Of a stretch of 64,000 bases of DNA, positions 19,103 through 31,415 are shown piece by piece (the first letter of the stretch is position 1; every line of letters starts with the position of its first letter). The stretch is from Geodermatophilaceae bacterium URHB0062 (lineage in GTDB: Bacteria > Actinomycetota > Actinomycetes > Mycobacteriales > Geodermatophilaceae). Location: contig KK211086.1 of the NCBI GenBank assembly GCA_000620185.1, positions 593,331 to 657,330 of the forward strand, read 5' to 3'. The position numbers and the translations under genes are program-made. Below the pieces are notes generated by a model that searched no databases, was not told the origin of the DNA, and saw nothing but the letters and a program-made list of their open reading frames with translations.

Positions 19103-20215
19103 GTGGTCAGCCCCCGTCCCGCGGTGCAGGCGCTGCCGGCCTACCGCCCCGGCCGCAACCCGGCCGACCTCGCCCGCGAGATCGGCGTCGACCGAGCCGT
19201 GAAGCTGGCCAGCAACGAGGTCGCGTTCCCGCCGCTGCCCGCCGTCGTGCAGGCGCTGGCCGCCGCCGCCGGCGAGACCAACCGCTATCCCGACAACGGG
19301 GCCGTCGTCCTCACCCGGGCGCTGGCCGACCGCTACGGGGTGGACCCGGCGCGGGTCGTGCCCGGCTGTGGAGCCGTGACCCTCTGCCAGCAGCTCGCCC
19401 AGGCCTACAACGACCCGGGCACCAGCCTGGCGTTCGCCTGGCGCTCGTTCGAGATGTACCCGCTGCTCGCTCAGGTCGCCGGGGCGCGCGCGGTCCAGGT
19501 GCCGCTCACGCCCGGCCGGCCCGGTGGGCCGGCCGACACCCACGACCTCGAGGCACTCGCCGCCGCGATCGACGACACGACGCGGCTGGTCTTCGTCTGC
19601 AACCCGAACAACCCCACCGGGACGGCGGTGCGCCGGGCGGAGCTCGAGCGGTTCCTCGACGCCGTTCCGGCCGGCACCCTCGTCGTCCTCGACGAGGCGT
19701 ACCGCGAGTTCGTGACCGATCCCGACGTCCCCGACGGTCTGGAGATCATGGGCGGGCGGCCGAACGTCGCCGTCCTGCGGACGTTCTCCAAGGCCTGGGG
19801 CCTGGCCGGTCTCCGGGTGGGCTACCTGATCGCCGAGGACCCGGCGGTCGCCGACGCGGTGCGCCGGACGAACGTGCCCTTCAGCGTGTCGATGCTGGCG
19901 CAGGCCGCCGCCGTGGCCGCGCTGGCCAGCGAGGACGAGGTCCGCGAGCGCTGCGCCGCGGTCGTCGCCGAGCGCGACCGGCTGACCGCCGCCCTGCGCG
20001 AGCGTGGCCTGGACGTCGCCGACAGCCAGGCCAACTTCGTGTGGCTTCCCGTGGGGGAGCAGGCCGCGCCGCTGGCGGCCGCGCTCGAGGCCCGCGCCGT
20101 CATCACGCGGCCCTTCGCGGGCGAGGGTGTGCGGGTGACCGTGGGCGCCCCGGACGAGGACGACGTCTTCCTCGCGGCGCTCGACGACGTGCGCTCCGCG
20201 GCGCCGGTCTCCTGA
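19103..20215 (+). CDS. Histidinol-phosphate / aromatic-amino-acid aminotransferase
   Basis: 370 residues from GTG 19103, with AGGAGGAGGT upstream (spacing about 10 nt). It is a class I/II fold PLP enzyme. The pocket elements are KLASNEVAFPP (about 33-43), FVCNPNNPTGTAV, LDEAYREF, and RTFSKAWGLAGLRVGY, whose Lys forms the Schiff base. The family includes HisC and the actinobacterial aromatic aminotransferase Pat. Because no his genes are adjacent, Pat or HisC2 is at least as likely as HisC. trpS follows, but on its own start. Confidence 0.88.
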   Translation: MVSPRPAVQALPAYRPGRNPADLAREIGVDRAVKLASNEVAFPPLPAVVQALAAAAGETNRYPDNGAVVLTRALADRYGVDPARVVPGCGAVTLCQQLAQAYNDPGTSLAFAWRSFEMYPLLAQVAGARAVQVPLTPGRPGGPADTHDLEALAAAIDDTTRLVFVCNPNNPTGTAVRRAELERFLDAVPAGTLVVLDEAYREFVTDPDVPDGLEIMGGRPNVAVLRTFSKAWGLAGLRVGYLIAEDPAVADAVRRTNVPFSVSMLAQAAAVAALASEDEVRERCAAVVAERDRLTAALRERGLDVADSQANFVWLPVGEQAAPLAAALEARAVITRPFAGEGVRVTVGAPDEDDVFLAALDDVRSAAPVS

Positions 20216-21876
<1,661 letters not shown>

Positions 21877-21907
21877 AGCCGCCGCGCGCGAACCCAGGAT
21901 CCGGCCC

Positions 21908-22858
21908 GTGATTCGCGCGGTGAACCCTTCCCGTGCGTACGCGGCGGTCCGGGAGGCCGTGGCCGGGCAGCGCCGTCGCCGTCCGTGGTTGGACCATCTC
22001 GCCACGGCGGGGGGTCGCTACCAGCGCACGCAGGGCGACCTGATGGCCGCAGGCGTCACGTACTTCGCGTTCCTCGGCCTGTTCCCCGTGCTGCTGCTCG
22101 CAGCGTCGGTGTTCGGGCTCTTCCTCGCCGGCGACGCCCTGCTGCAGCAGCAGCTGTTCGACGCGATCCGGGAGACCTTCCCCGGCGAGCTGGGCGAGCA
22201 GCTGGTGCACGAGGTGTCCTCCGCCGTGGGCAGCGCCGGCGTCACCGGCCTGATCGGGCTGATCGGCTTCCTCTACGCGGGGCTGCGCACCGTGGACAAG
22301 CTCCGCATCGGGATGGAGCTGATCTGGAAGGGGCGAGTCGAGAAGCCCGACATCCTGCGCGACAACCTGCAGGACCTGCTCGCGCTGGTGGTGCTGGGCG
22401 GCATCGGGGTGGTCAGCCTGGGGCTGACCGGAGCGGTCACGCAGGAGACGTCCCGCGTGATGAGGCTGCTCGGGCTGGCCGACGAGCGTGGCTTCGGGGT
22501 GCTTACCTGGGTGGTCGGGATCGGCCTGGCGGTGCTCGCCGACGTCGTGGTGTTCCTGTGGCTGCTCCGGGTGGTCCCCTCGGTGTCCCATCCACTGCGC
22601 CGCCTGCTGCCGGGCGCGTTGTTCGGTGCGGCCGGTTTCGAGGTCCTGAAGCTGATCGGCGGTTTCTACCTGTCGCTGATCTCCGACAGCGTGACCGCGT
22701 CGGCCTTCGGAGGTGCGGTGGGTCTGCTGATCTGGATCAACCTGGTCGCCCGCTTCTCGTTCTTCACGGCGGCGTGGACGGCGACGCTCCGTTCGATCCA
22801 GATCCCGCCTCCTCCTCCGGCGGAGCGTCCGACGCCGCCGGAGCAACGGGGGCCGTGA
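21908..22858 (+). CDS. YihY/BrkB-family inner-membrane protein
   Basis: 316 residues from GTG 21908. Six hydrophobic segments match the YihY/UPF0761 (virulence factor BrkB) family, including VTYFAFLGLFPVLLLAASVFG, VTGLIGLIGFLYAGLR, LLALVVLGGIGVVSLGLTGA and LIWINLVARFSFFTAAWTA. The family is poorly understood, and older RNase BN annotations are wrong. The last 30 residues are Pro-rich and overlap, on the opposite strand, the 3' end of the carboxypeptidase gene by 95 bases. Confidence 0.85.
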   Translation: MIRAVNPSRAYAAVREAVAGQRRRRPWLDHLATAGGRYQRTQGDLMAAGVTYFAFLGLFPVLLLAASVFGLFLAGDALLQQQLFDAIRETFPGELGEQLVHEVSSAVGSAGVTGLIGLIGFLYAGLRTVDKLRIGMELIWKGRVEKPDILRDNLQDLLALVVLGGIGVVSLGLTGAVTQETSRVMRLLGLADERGFGVLTWVVGIGLAVLADVVVFLWLLRVVPSVSHPLRRLLPGALFGAAGFEVLKLIGGFYLSLISDSVTASAFGGAVGLLIWINLVARFSFFTAAWTATLRSIQIPPPPPAERPTPPEQRGP

Positions 22859-24083
22859 CCGGACGGGTGGCGCGGCGGCGGGCGAGCAGACCGGCGGCCA
22901 GGACGACGACGAGCCCCGCGGCCACGAGCACGGGCATCGGGAGGTCGGCTCCGCTGCCGGCCTGGGACACCACGCTCGTATCGTCCGGGGCCACGTGAGG
23001 GGTGGGTGATCCGGCGTCCTGCCGCGGAGTGGACGTCGGCGCGGCCAGGGCGGCCGCCTCGTCGGGGTCGACCAGCCACCCGACGCCCGCGGTGCCCGGC
23101 CGCACCGAGAAGCCCCAGTCCAGCAGGCGGGCCGCCTGCTCCGGGGCCCGCAGCGGCGTGGCCTCGCTGCCCAGGATGCTGACGACCAGCCGGCGGCCGC
23201 CGCGCTCGGCCGCTGTGACGAAACCGTGCCGGGCGGCGTGGGTGAACCCGTTCTTCGCGCCGAGCTCGCCGGGATAGCTCGCGAGCAGCGGGTTCTTGTT
23301 CTGGATCTGGTAACCGGCGGTACGCCCCGGAACGGCCGGCATCTGCGCGGTGCGGGTCCGCAGCACCGTGAGCGCCCGCGACTGCTTCAGCAGGGCCCGG
23401 AAGATTAGCGCCAGGTCGTAGACCGACGACGACTGCCCGGCCACGTCGAGCCCCGACGGAGTGCCGGCCACGGTGTCGAAAGCGCCCAGCTCCTCGGCCT
23501 TCTCGTTCATCGCGGCGACGGTGCGGTCGGCACCGCCCGCGGCCCGGGCCAGGGCGTTCGCGGCGTCGTTGCCCGAAGCGAGCATGAGGGCCTGGTACAG
23601 CAGCTGCACCGGATAGCGCCCGCCCGCGATGATGCCGACGCGCGTCCCCTCCATGTTCTCGTCGTCCTTGGTGCCGACCACCACCTGCGCCGGGTTCAGC
23701 AGCGGCAGGACGGTGAGCATCGTCAGGGTCTTCAGCGTGCTCGCCGGGTAGTAGCGGCCGTGCGGGTCCTTCGCGGCCAGCACCGTCCCGGTGCCGGCGT
23801 CGGCCACCAGCCAGGACGGCGCGATGATGCCTGCGGGCAGCGGGGGAGTGCCCCGGGCGACGACCACACCGCGGGTGTGCAGCTGCTTTCCCCCGACGGT
23901 GGTCCCGTTGGGCGCCTCACCCTGTGGTGGGCGGCCGGGATAGGGGGAGGTCGGTGTCGGCGCCGACGGATCGACCGTGGGTCGTGGTCCCTGGGCCAGC
24001 GCCGGACCGCCGCCGCACAGGACGACGAGCAGCGCCACCACGGCCGCCACCAGCAGCACCGCACCCCTCCGCCGTCCGCCCAT
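22764..24083 (-). CDS. D-alanyl-D-alanine carboxypeptidase (peptidase S11, PBP5-like)
   Basis: 439 residues from ATG 24083, where a signal sequence starts (MGGRRRGAVLLVAAVVALL, ending GGGPALAQ). An earlier ATG at 24185 would bury that signal. Active-site motifs are STLK in YYPASTLKTLTML, SGN in LASGNDAANAL, and KNG in ELGAKNGFTHA in place of the usual KTG. A C-terminal helix (PVLVAAGLVVVLAAGLL) after a Ser/Thr/Pro linker anchors it in the membrane. It trims the terminal D-Ala of peptidoglycan stem peptides outside the cell. The last 95 bases overlap the convergent yihY-like gene. Confidence 0.9.
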   Translation of the reverse strand: MGGRRRGAVLLVAAVVALLVVLCGGGPALAQGPRPTVDPSAPTPTSPYPGRPPQGEAPNGTTVGGKQLHTRGVVVARGTPPLPAGIIAPSWLVADAGTGTVLAAKDPHGRYYPASTLKTLTMLTVLPLLNPAQVVVGTKDDENMEGTRVGIIAGGRYPVQLLYQALMLASGNDAANALARAAGGADRTVAAMNEKAEELGAFDTVAGTPSGLDVAGQSSSVYDLALIFRALLKQSRALTVLRTRTAQMPAVPGRTAGYQIQNKNPLLASYPGELGAKNGFTHAARHGFVTAAERGGRRLVVSILGSEATPLRAPEQAARLLDWGFSVRPGTAGVGWLVDPDEAAALAAPTSTPRQDAGSPTPHVAPDDTSVVSQAGSGADLPMPVLVAAGLVVVLAAGLLARRRATRPVTAPVAPAASDAPPEEEAGSGSNGASPSTPP

Positions 24084-24188
24084 GGCGGGGACGGTATTCG
24101 TCCGGGGACGCGCGCGCTGCGCAGCGGATCTTCGCAACGATCGGCTAACAGTCCGTACCGGAGCGGGGGAGCAGCGCCACCGCACGGT

Positions 24189-24194
24189 TAGCGT
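24189..24194 (+). promoter_or_regulatory. Candidate -10 box for the nucleoside-uptake operon
   Basis: TAGCGT in the spacer between the divergent carboxypeptidase and BMP genes would give a 5' leader of about 110 nt ahead of TTG 24314. It has the same form as the other -10 boxes in the window. Confidence 0.35.
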
Positions 24195-24313
24195 TCCGAG
24201 ATCGTGTGCGACCGCGGTCGCGCCCCCGAAGGCGCGACGACGCGCACAGGACCCTGAAAATCACCGGGAAGCGCCCCCATCGACCGGCGCGTCCCCCCAG
24301 AGAGGAGATCGTC

Positions 24314-25381
24314 TTGCGCCGAGCGCGGATGATGAAGGCTGCGGCGCTGCTGCTGGCCGGCAGCATGGCCCTCGCGGCCTGTGCCAGTGACGAGAAGAGC
24401 GGTGGCACCGCCAGCGAGAGCAGCGCCAGCGGCGGTGGTAAGGACCTCAAGATCGGTCTCGCCTACGACACCGGCGGCCGCGGTGACCGCTCGTTCAACG
24501 ACTCGGCCTACGCCGGTGTCGAGGCCGCCATCAAGGAGCACGGCGGCAAGCTCTCCGAGCTGAGCCCCAACGCCGACGCGTCCAACCGCGCCGACCTGCT
24601 GACCCAGCTGGCCGACCAGGGCTACAACCCGATCATCGCCGTCGGCTTCGCCTACGGGCAGGACGTCGTGACCGTCGCCAAGCAGTACCCCGACGTCGAC
24701 TTCGCGATCGTCGACTCGTCGGCCGAAGGCCAGGGTGCCGACAACCTGACCGGCCTGCTCTTCGCCGAGAACGAGGGCTCCTTCCTCGCCGGCGTGGCGG
24801 CGGCCCTCAAGACGGAGACGAACCACATCGGCTTCGTCGGCGGCGTCGACACCGAGCTCATCCACAAGTTCGAGGCCGGCTACGTCGCGGGCGCCACGGC
24901 CGTCAAGCCGGACATCACCGTCGATCGGCAGTACATCTCGCCGGAAGGTGACTTCTCCGGGTTCAACGACCCGGCCAAGGGCAAGATCGTCGCGCAGGGC
25001 ATGTTCGACGCCGGTGCCGACATCGTCTACCACGCCGCCGGCGGCTCGGGTCTGGGCGTCTTCCAGGCGGCTGCCGCCGCGGGCAAGCGCGCGATCGGTG
25101 TCGACTCCGACCAGTACCAGACGGTCGACGACCCCGCGCTGCAGGCCGTGATCATGACGTCGATGCTCAAGCGCGTCGACAACGCCGTCCAGGCCTACAT
25201 CGACTCGTTCGTCGACGGCAGCGTCAAGGGTGGCAGCGACGTGATCAACGACCTGTCGACCGACGGTGTCGGCCTGGCCACCTCCGGCGGCTTCATCGAC
25301 GACATCAAGAGCGACATCGACGAGTACAAGCAGAAGATCGTCGACGGCGAGATCACGGTGCCGACCGAGCCGACCAAGTGA
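24314..25381 (+). CDS. BMP-family nucleoside-binding lipoprotein of an ABC importer
   Basis: 355 residues. TTG 24314 is chosen because AGAGGAGA lies 6 nt upstream, whereas ATG 24329 lies too far from it. A lipoprotein signal has its lipobox in MALAACAS, so the mature protein is lipid-anchored at the outer face. The Bmp/PnrA fold shows LAYDTGGRGDRSFNDSAY (about residues 51-68) and IVYHAAGGSGLGVFQ. Family members bind purine or pyrimidine nucleosides. The gene heads a run of ATPase, two permeases, cdd and deoA, which supports nucleoside uptake. A GC-rich palindrome follows the stop and may reduce downstream transcription relative to this abundant binding protein. Confidence 0.9.
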   Translation: MRRARMMKAAALLLAGSMALAACASDEKSGGTASESSASGGGKDLKIGLAYDTGGRGDRSFNDSAYAGVEAAIKEHGGKLSELSPNADASNRADLLTQLADQGYNPIIAVGFAYGQDVVTVAKQYPDVDFAIVDSSAEGQGADNLTGLLFAENEGSFLAGVAAALKTETNHIGFVGGVDTELIHKFEAGYVAGATAVKPDITVDRQYISPEGDFSGFNDPAKGKIVAQGMFDAGADIVYHAAGGSGLGVFQAAAAAGKRAIGVDSDQYQTVDDPALQAVIMTSMLKRVDNAVQAYIDSFVDGSVKGGSDVINDLSTDGVGLATSGGFIDDIKSDIDEYKQKIVDGEITVPTEPTK

Positions 25382-25387
25382 TCCGTC

Positions 25388-25411
25388 GCGGGCCCGCTCC
25401 GGCGGGCCCGC
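25388..25411 (+). terminator. Palindrome after the BMP lipoprotein gene, possible partial terminator
   Basis: Two copies of a 10-nt self-complementary word (25388-25397 and 25402-25411) flank a 4-nt loop, then CCGTTCCGT. In binding-protein operons such a hairpin often protects the upstream mRNA or lowers read-through. Confidence 0.5.
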
Positions 25412-25597
25412 CCGTTCCGTCCAGGGAGGGTTCTGGACGGCAAGCCTCATGCGACAAGATGCGCGGGGACGGATCGGCGTCGCATGCGCGTCGCTCCCCG
25501 GACGGAAGTCGGCGAACAGCGGTGATCCCGCCCCGCCGAGGTATGCGCAGTGCTGGGCCGTGCATCCCGCGGCCGCACCGGGAGAGGAAGGTCCACC

Positions 25598-27169
25598 TTG
25601 GCCGAAACAGGAGCGATCGGCGCCGGCGCGAACCCCGGAGAGACGGCCGCCTACGCGGTCGAGCTGAAGGGGATCACCAAGCGCTTCCCCGGCGTCGTCG
25701 CCAACCGTGACATCGAGCTGCGGGTCCGTCGCGGCGAGGTGCACGCGATCGTCGGGGAGAACGGCGCGGGCAAGTCCACGCTGATGAAGACGCTCTACGG
25801 CATGCACCGCCCGGACGAGGGCACGATCTCCCTCGACGGCCGCGAGGTGCACTTCCGCAGCCCGGCCGACGCGATCGCCGCCGGCATCGGCATGGTGCAC
25901 CAGCACTTCATGCTGGCGGACAACTTCACCGTGCTGGAGAACATCGTCCTGGGCAGCGAGCCCACCCGCGGCGGGCGGCTGGACCGCTCGGAGGGCCGCC
26001 GCCGGATCCTCGAGATCTCCGACCGCTACGCCCTCGGCCTCGAGCCCGACGTCCTGGTGGAGGACCTGGGCGTCGGCGACCGCCAGCGCGTCGAGATCGC
26101 CAAGGTGCTCTACCGAGGCGCCACGACCCTGATCCTCGACGAGCCCACCGCCGTCCTGGTGCCGCAGGAGGTGGACGAGCTGTTCGGCAACCTGGCCGAG
26201 CTCAAGCGCGAGGGCCTGACCGTCATCTTCATCTCGCACAAGCTCGACGAGGTGCGCAAGGTCGCCGACGCGATCACCGTGATCCGCCGCGGCACCACCG
26301 TGGGGGAGGCGGACCCGAAGACGACGACGGTCCGCGAGCTGGCGGAGATGATGGTGGGCTCCGAGCTGCCTTCTCCGGAGACGCGGACGTCGACCGTCCG
26401 CGACACCGTCGTCCTCGAGGTGCGGGACCTGACCGTGACCGCCCTGGGCGGGCGCGCCGCCGTGGACGACGTCAGCCTGGTGGTCCGTGAGGGCGAGGTC
26501 GTGGGCATCGCCGGCGTCGAGGGCAACGGCCAGGCCGAACTCGTGGACGCGATCATGGGCCTGCGGCCGCTCACGTCGGGCAGCATCCGGCTGGGCGACG
26601 AGGACATCACCTCGTGGAACACCCGCACCCGCCGGGAGGCGGGCCTCGGGTTCATCCCGGAGGATCGGCACCGTCAGGGGATGCTCCTGGACGCGACACT
26701 CTGGGAGAACCGCATCCTCGGGCACCAGACCCGCCCGCCGGCGGCGAAGGGCTGGTTCATCGACCGAAAGGCCGCCCGCGCCGACACCGAGCGCGTCATG
26801 AAGGAGTACGACGTGCGGGCCCCCGGGCCCGACACGCTGGCCGTCGCGCTCTCAGGCGGCAACCAGCAGAAGCTCATCGTGGGGCGCGAGATGAGTTCCT
26901 CGCCCCGGCTGCTGATCGCCGCCCACCCCACCCGGGGGGTGGACGTCGGCGCCCAGGCCGCCATCTGGGGGCTCCTCAAGGACGCCCGTGCCGAAGGGAT
27001 GGGGATCCTGCTGATCTCGGCCGACCTCGACGAGCTGATCGGCTTGTCGGACACACTCCAGGTGATGCTGCGCGGCCGGCTGGTCGCCACCCTGGATCCG
27101 ACGAACCTCACCCCCGAGGAACTCGGCGGCCACATGACCGGCGCGCGGACCTCGGCGGGTGCGGCATGA
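25598..27169 (+). CDS. Nucleoside ABC importer ATPase (two ABC domains, NupO/YufO-type)
   Basis: 523 residues from TTG 25598, with GGAGAGGAAGG about 7 nt upstream. Domain 1 has an intact Walker A GENGAGKST (about 49-57), signature DLGVGDRQRVEIAK and Walker B LILDEPTAVLVPQE. Domain 2 has a degenerate Walker A (GVEGNGQAE), a good signature LSGGNQQKLIVGRE and LLIAAHPTRGVDVG. This asymmetry is normal for sugar and nucleoside importers of this subfamily. The stop overlaps the first permease gene (ATGA at 27166-27169). Confidence 0.93.
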   Translation: MAETGAIGAGANPGETAAYAVELKGITKRFPGVVANRDIELRVRRGEVHAIVGENGAGKSTLMKTLYGMHRPDEGTISLDGREVHFRSPADAIAAGIGMVHQHFMLADNFTVLENIVLGSEPTRGGRLDRSEGRRRILEISDRYALGLEPDVLVEDLGVGDRQRVEIAKVLYRGATTLILDEPTAVLVPQEVDELFGNLAELKREGLTVIFISHKLDEVRKVADAITVIRRGTTVGEADPKTTTVRELAEMMVGSELPSPETRTSTVRDTVVLEVRDLTVTALGGRAAVDDVSLVVREGEVVGIAGVEGNGQAELVDAIMGLRPLTSGSIRLGDEDITSWNTRTRREAGLGFIPEDRHRQGMLLDATLWENRILGHQTRPPAAKGWFIDRKAARADTERVMKEYDVRAPGPDTLAVALSGGNQQKLIVGREMSSSPRLLIAAHPTRGVDVGAQAAIWGLLKDARAEGMGILLISADLDELIGLSDTLQVMLRGRLVATLDPTNLTPEELGGHMTGARTSAGAA

Positions 27170-28344
27170 ACGCGCTCCGCCGCCTCGGGCCGGCGCTGTT
27201 CGCGCCGGTCCTCGCGGTCGTCGTCGCGGTGGTCATCTCCTCGGTCGTGATGGCGGCGCTGCACGTCAACCCGCTCCGTGTCTTCGAGGTCATGTTCGAC
27301 TTCGGTGACACCCCGTCGCAGCAGGTCACCGCGCTGGTCGTGATCGTGAACCGGGCGATCCCGCTGTTCCTCGCCGGGCTCGCGGTGGCCGTCGCCTTCC
27401 GGATGGGGCTGTTCAACATCGGCGTCGAGGGCCAGTACCGGCTGGCGACGATCATGGCGGCAGCGGCCGGCGCCGCGGTCTCCCTGCCGGCCCCGCTGCA
27501 CGTCGTCCTCATCGTCGTCGTCGCGATGCTGGTGGGTGCTCTCTGGGCCGGGATCGTCGCCGTCCTGAAGGTCACCCGCGGCGTCAGCGAGGTGATCAGC
27601 TCGATCATGCTCAACTTCGTCGCCCTCGGGCTGGCGTCGTACTTCCTGACCGGGCCGTTCCGCGGTACGGCGGCCGGCACGCAGATCGTCTCCACGAAGG
27701 AGGTCCCCGAGTCCGGTTGGGTGCCGAGCCTGAACGGCATCCTCGGGGCGCTCGGTCTGGCCAACCCGCCGCGCCAGCTCTACGGCTTCCTGGTCATCGC
27801 CCTCGTGGCCGGCGTCGGCGTCGCGATCCTGCTCAATCGCACCCGCTTCGGGTTCGACCTGCGGGCCAGCGGGCTGTCGGCGTCGGCCGCCGTCGCCAGC
27901 GGCGTGGACGCCCGCGGCATGGTGGTCAAGACGATGCTGCTCTCCGGCGGCATCGCGGGGCTCATCGGGCTGCCCGACCTGCTGGGGTCGACGCACGCGT
28001 ACACCACCAACTTCACGGCCGGCCTGGGGTTCCTGGGCATCGCGGTGTCGCTGCTCGGCCGCAACCGGCCCGGTGGCATCGCGCTGGCCGCGCTCCTGTT
28101 CGCCTTCCTCGACCGATCGCTGGTGCCCCTGCAGATCGCCGACTTCCCGGCGTCCGTCGTGACCATCTTCCAGGGCACCATCGTGCTCGCCGTCGTCATC
28201 GCCAACGAGGTGGCCCGGCGGGTGACGCGGCGGGCCGCCGAGCGCGGCACGGCCGAGGCCACGGAAGCCGGCCCGACGCCCGGGCCCGGCCTGACGCCGC
28301 CGCCCGGCGGATCCACCGACGCGCGCCAGGAGGTGCAGGCATGA
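27166..28344 (+). CDS. Nucleoside ABC importer permease 1
   Basis: 392 residues with about eight to ten hydrophobic segments. It contains the family motif FRMGLFNIGVEGQY (about 76-89), typical of the BPD_transp_2 fold used by sugar and nucleoside importers, and SEVISSIMLNF. The last 40 residues are Pro/Gly-rich and cytosolic. It overlaps both neighbours by four bases, so ATPase, permease 1 and permease 2 are translationally coupled. Confidence 0.92.
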   Translation: MNALRRLGPALFAPVLAVVVAVVISSVVMAALHVNPLRVFEVMFDFGDTPSQQVTALVVIVNRAIPLFLAGLAVAVAFRMGLFNIGVEGQYRLATIMAAAAGAAVSLPAPLHVVLIVVVAMLVGALWAGIVAVLKVTRGVSEVISSIMLNFVALGLASYFLTGPFRGTAAGTQIVSTKEVPESGWVPSLNGILGALGLANPPRQLYGFLVIALVAGVGVAILLNRTRFGFDLRASGLSASAAVASGVDARGMVVKTMLLSGGIAGLIGLPDLLGSTHAYTTNFTAGLGFLGIAVSLLGRNRPGGIALAALLFAFLDRSLVPLQIADFPASVVTIFQGTIVLAVVIANEVARRVTRRAAERGTAEATEAGPTPGPGLTPPPGGSTDARQEVQA

Positions 28345-29618
28345 GCACGACCCTGACGACGCCGGAGGCGCCCGGGCGGAGGCCGGTCACCGAGCTCCTC
28401 ACCGGCGGCGGCCCCGTGCGGCGCGCGCTCTGGCTGGCGCTCGGCGCGCTGGTGCTGTTCTCGATCGTCCGGGCGATCAGCGGCGAGGTGGCGCTGACCT
28501 CGTCGTCGACCATGTCCGCCGCCCTGCTGCTCGCCGTCCCGATCGGCCTGGCGGCGCTGGGCGGGTTGTTCTCCGAACGTGCCGGCGTCGTCAACATCGG
28601 GCTCGAAGGGATGATGATCCTCGGCACCTGGGGTGCCGGCTGGGCCGGCTACCAGTGGGGCTGGGGCGCCGCACTCCTCGGCGGTCTGGCCTTCGGTGCC
28701 CTCGGCGGCCTGCTGCACGCCCTCGCCACGGTGACGTTCGGAGTGGACCACGTCATCTCCGGCGTAGCCATCAACATCCTGGCTGCCGGGGTCGCCCGCT
28801 TCCTGTCCGAGCTGCTCTACACGGACAATCCGGCAGGCGGCGGCGTCACCCAGTCCCCGGCCCTGTCCAGCCGGCCGCCGAGCGTCTCGCTGCCGGTGCT
28901 TTCCTCGGGGCCGGACCTGCTGGGCGACGTCGAGGGACTGCACTGGTTCCTGATCAGCGACGCGGCCGGGGTGCTCCGCGGGGTCACCCATGAGGTCGGG
29001 GTTCTCACGATCCTGGCCGTGCTGCTCATCCCGGTGTCCTACCTGCTGCTCTGGCGCACCGCCTTCGGCTTGCGGCTGCGTTCGTGTGGGGAGAACCCCT
29101 GGGCGGCGGACACGCTCGGTGTCGCCGTCTACCGGACGAAGTACATCGCCGTGGTCATCTCCGGTGCCCTCGCCGGCATGGGCGGGGTCTTCCTCGTCTT
29201 CATCGCCGGTATCTACCGCGAGAACCAGACCAACGGCCGCGGCTTCATCGGCCTCGCGGCGTTGATCTTCGGCAACTGGCGGCCCGGGGGTCTGGCCGCC
29301 GGGGCCAGCCTCTTCGGCTTCGCCGACGCGCTGCAGCTGCGCAGCCGGTCGGCGGTCGTCGCCCTGCTGCTCCTGGTGGCGGTGCTGCTGGCCGTCCTCG
29401 CGATCCGGCAGGGGATGCGGGGCCGCTGGTGGCAGGCGGGCGTGGCCGGCGCCGTCGCCGTCCTCGCGCTGATCGGCTTCCTGACCATCGACGTCCTGCC
29501 CCCGGGCATCGTCTCCTTCACCCCCCACCTGACCACGCTGCTCGTGCTGTCGCTGGCCTCGCAGCGGTTGCGGATGCCGCAGGCCGACGGCCTGGTCTAC
29601 CGACGAGGAGAGAGTTAG
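28341..29618 (+). CDS. Nucleoside ABC importer permease 2
   Basis: 425 residues from ATG 28341. It pairs with permease 1 and carries the corresponding motif FSERAGVVNIGLEGMM (about 75-90), plus GVDHVISGVAINILAAG. The stop TAG shares its last base with the GTG of cdd, which ties uptake to deamination of cytidine. Confidence 0.92.
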   Translation: MSTTLTTPEAPGRRPVTELLTGGGPVRRALWLALGALVLFSIVRAISGEVALTSSSTMSAALLLAVPIGLAALGGLFSERAGVVNIGLEGMMILGTWGAGWAGYQWGWGAALLGGLAFGALGGLLHALATVTFGVDHVISGVAINILAAGVARFLSELLYTDNPAGGGVTQSPALSSRPPSVSLPVLSSGPDLLGDVEGLHWFLISDAAGVLRGVTHEVGVLTILAVLLIPVSYLLLWRTAFGLRLRSCGENPWAADTLGVAVYRTKYIAVVISGALAGMGGVFLVFIAGIYRENQTNGRGFIGLAALIFGNWRPGGLAAGASLFGFADALQLRSRSAVVALLLLVAVLLAVLAIRQGMRGRWWQAGVAGAVAVLALIGFLTIDVLPPGIVSFTPHLTTLLVLSLASQRLRMPQADGLVYRRGES

Positions 29619-30052
29619 TGGTCCAGATCGACTGGGACGCCCTGCGGACGGCTGCCCGGGAGGCGATGACGCACGCCTACGCCCCGTACTCGCAGTTCCC
29701 GGTCGGCGTCGCCGGCCTGGTGGACGACGGCCGCGTGGTCACCGGCTGCAACGTCGAGAACGCCTCGTACGGGCTGGGCCTGTGCGCGGAGTGCGGCATG
29801 GTGAGCGACCTGGCGCGCACCGGTGGCGGCCGGCTGGTCGCTGTGGCCTGCGTGGGCGGTGACGGTCAGCCGCTCATGCCCTGCGGACGCTGTCGCCAGC
29901 TGCTCTGGGAGCACGGTGGACGCGACATGCTCATCGAGACGGTGTCGCTGGGCATCGTGCCGATGAGCGAGGTCCTGCCCGACGCCTTCGGGCCCGAGGA
30001 CCTGGCGTCGGCAGCCCTCAGGGACCGGCCTGCGGCCGAGCGGGAGGCCTGA
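29618..30052 (+). CDS. cdd: Cytidine deaminase
   Basis: 144 residues from GTG 29618. It is a small tetrameric-type CDA. Zinc ligands and the catalytic Glu are in LCAECGMVSDL (about 52-62) and MPCGRCRQLLWE (about 87-98), and NVENASYGLGLC binds substrate. It converts cytidine and deoxycytidine to uridine and deoxyuridine. The gene is inserted without gaps between permease 2 and deoA. Confidence 0.95.
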   Translation: MVQIDWDALRTAAREAMTHAYAPYSQFPVGVAGLVDDGRVVTGCNVENASYGLGLCAECGMVSDLARTGGGRLVAVACVGGDGQPLMPCGRCRQLLWEHGGRDMLIETVSLGIVPMSEVLPDAFGPEDLASAALRDRPAAEREA

Positions 30053-31324
<1,272 letters not shown>

Positions 31325-31325
31325 G

Positions 31326-31365
31326 CGGAGTGCCAGGGACGCGTTTTCCGCGCCCTGGCACTCCG
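31326..31365 (+). terminator. Terminator hairpin after deoA
   Basis: Arms 31326-31343 and 31349-31365 pair over 17 positions with a single bulged A, around the loop TTTTC. Confidence 0.7.
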
Positions 31366-31415
31366 GTGAGGGCGTGTCGCAGCGCACCCAGCCTCTAGGT
31401 GGACACTGTGTCCCC

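Noticed and set aside
24188-26725. Very long open frame antisense to the BMP and ABC ATPase genes
   Set aside because: High-GC coding strands leave the opposite strand open. The real genes carry complete motifs and Shine-Dalgarno sequences on the plus strand.
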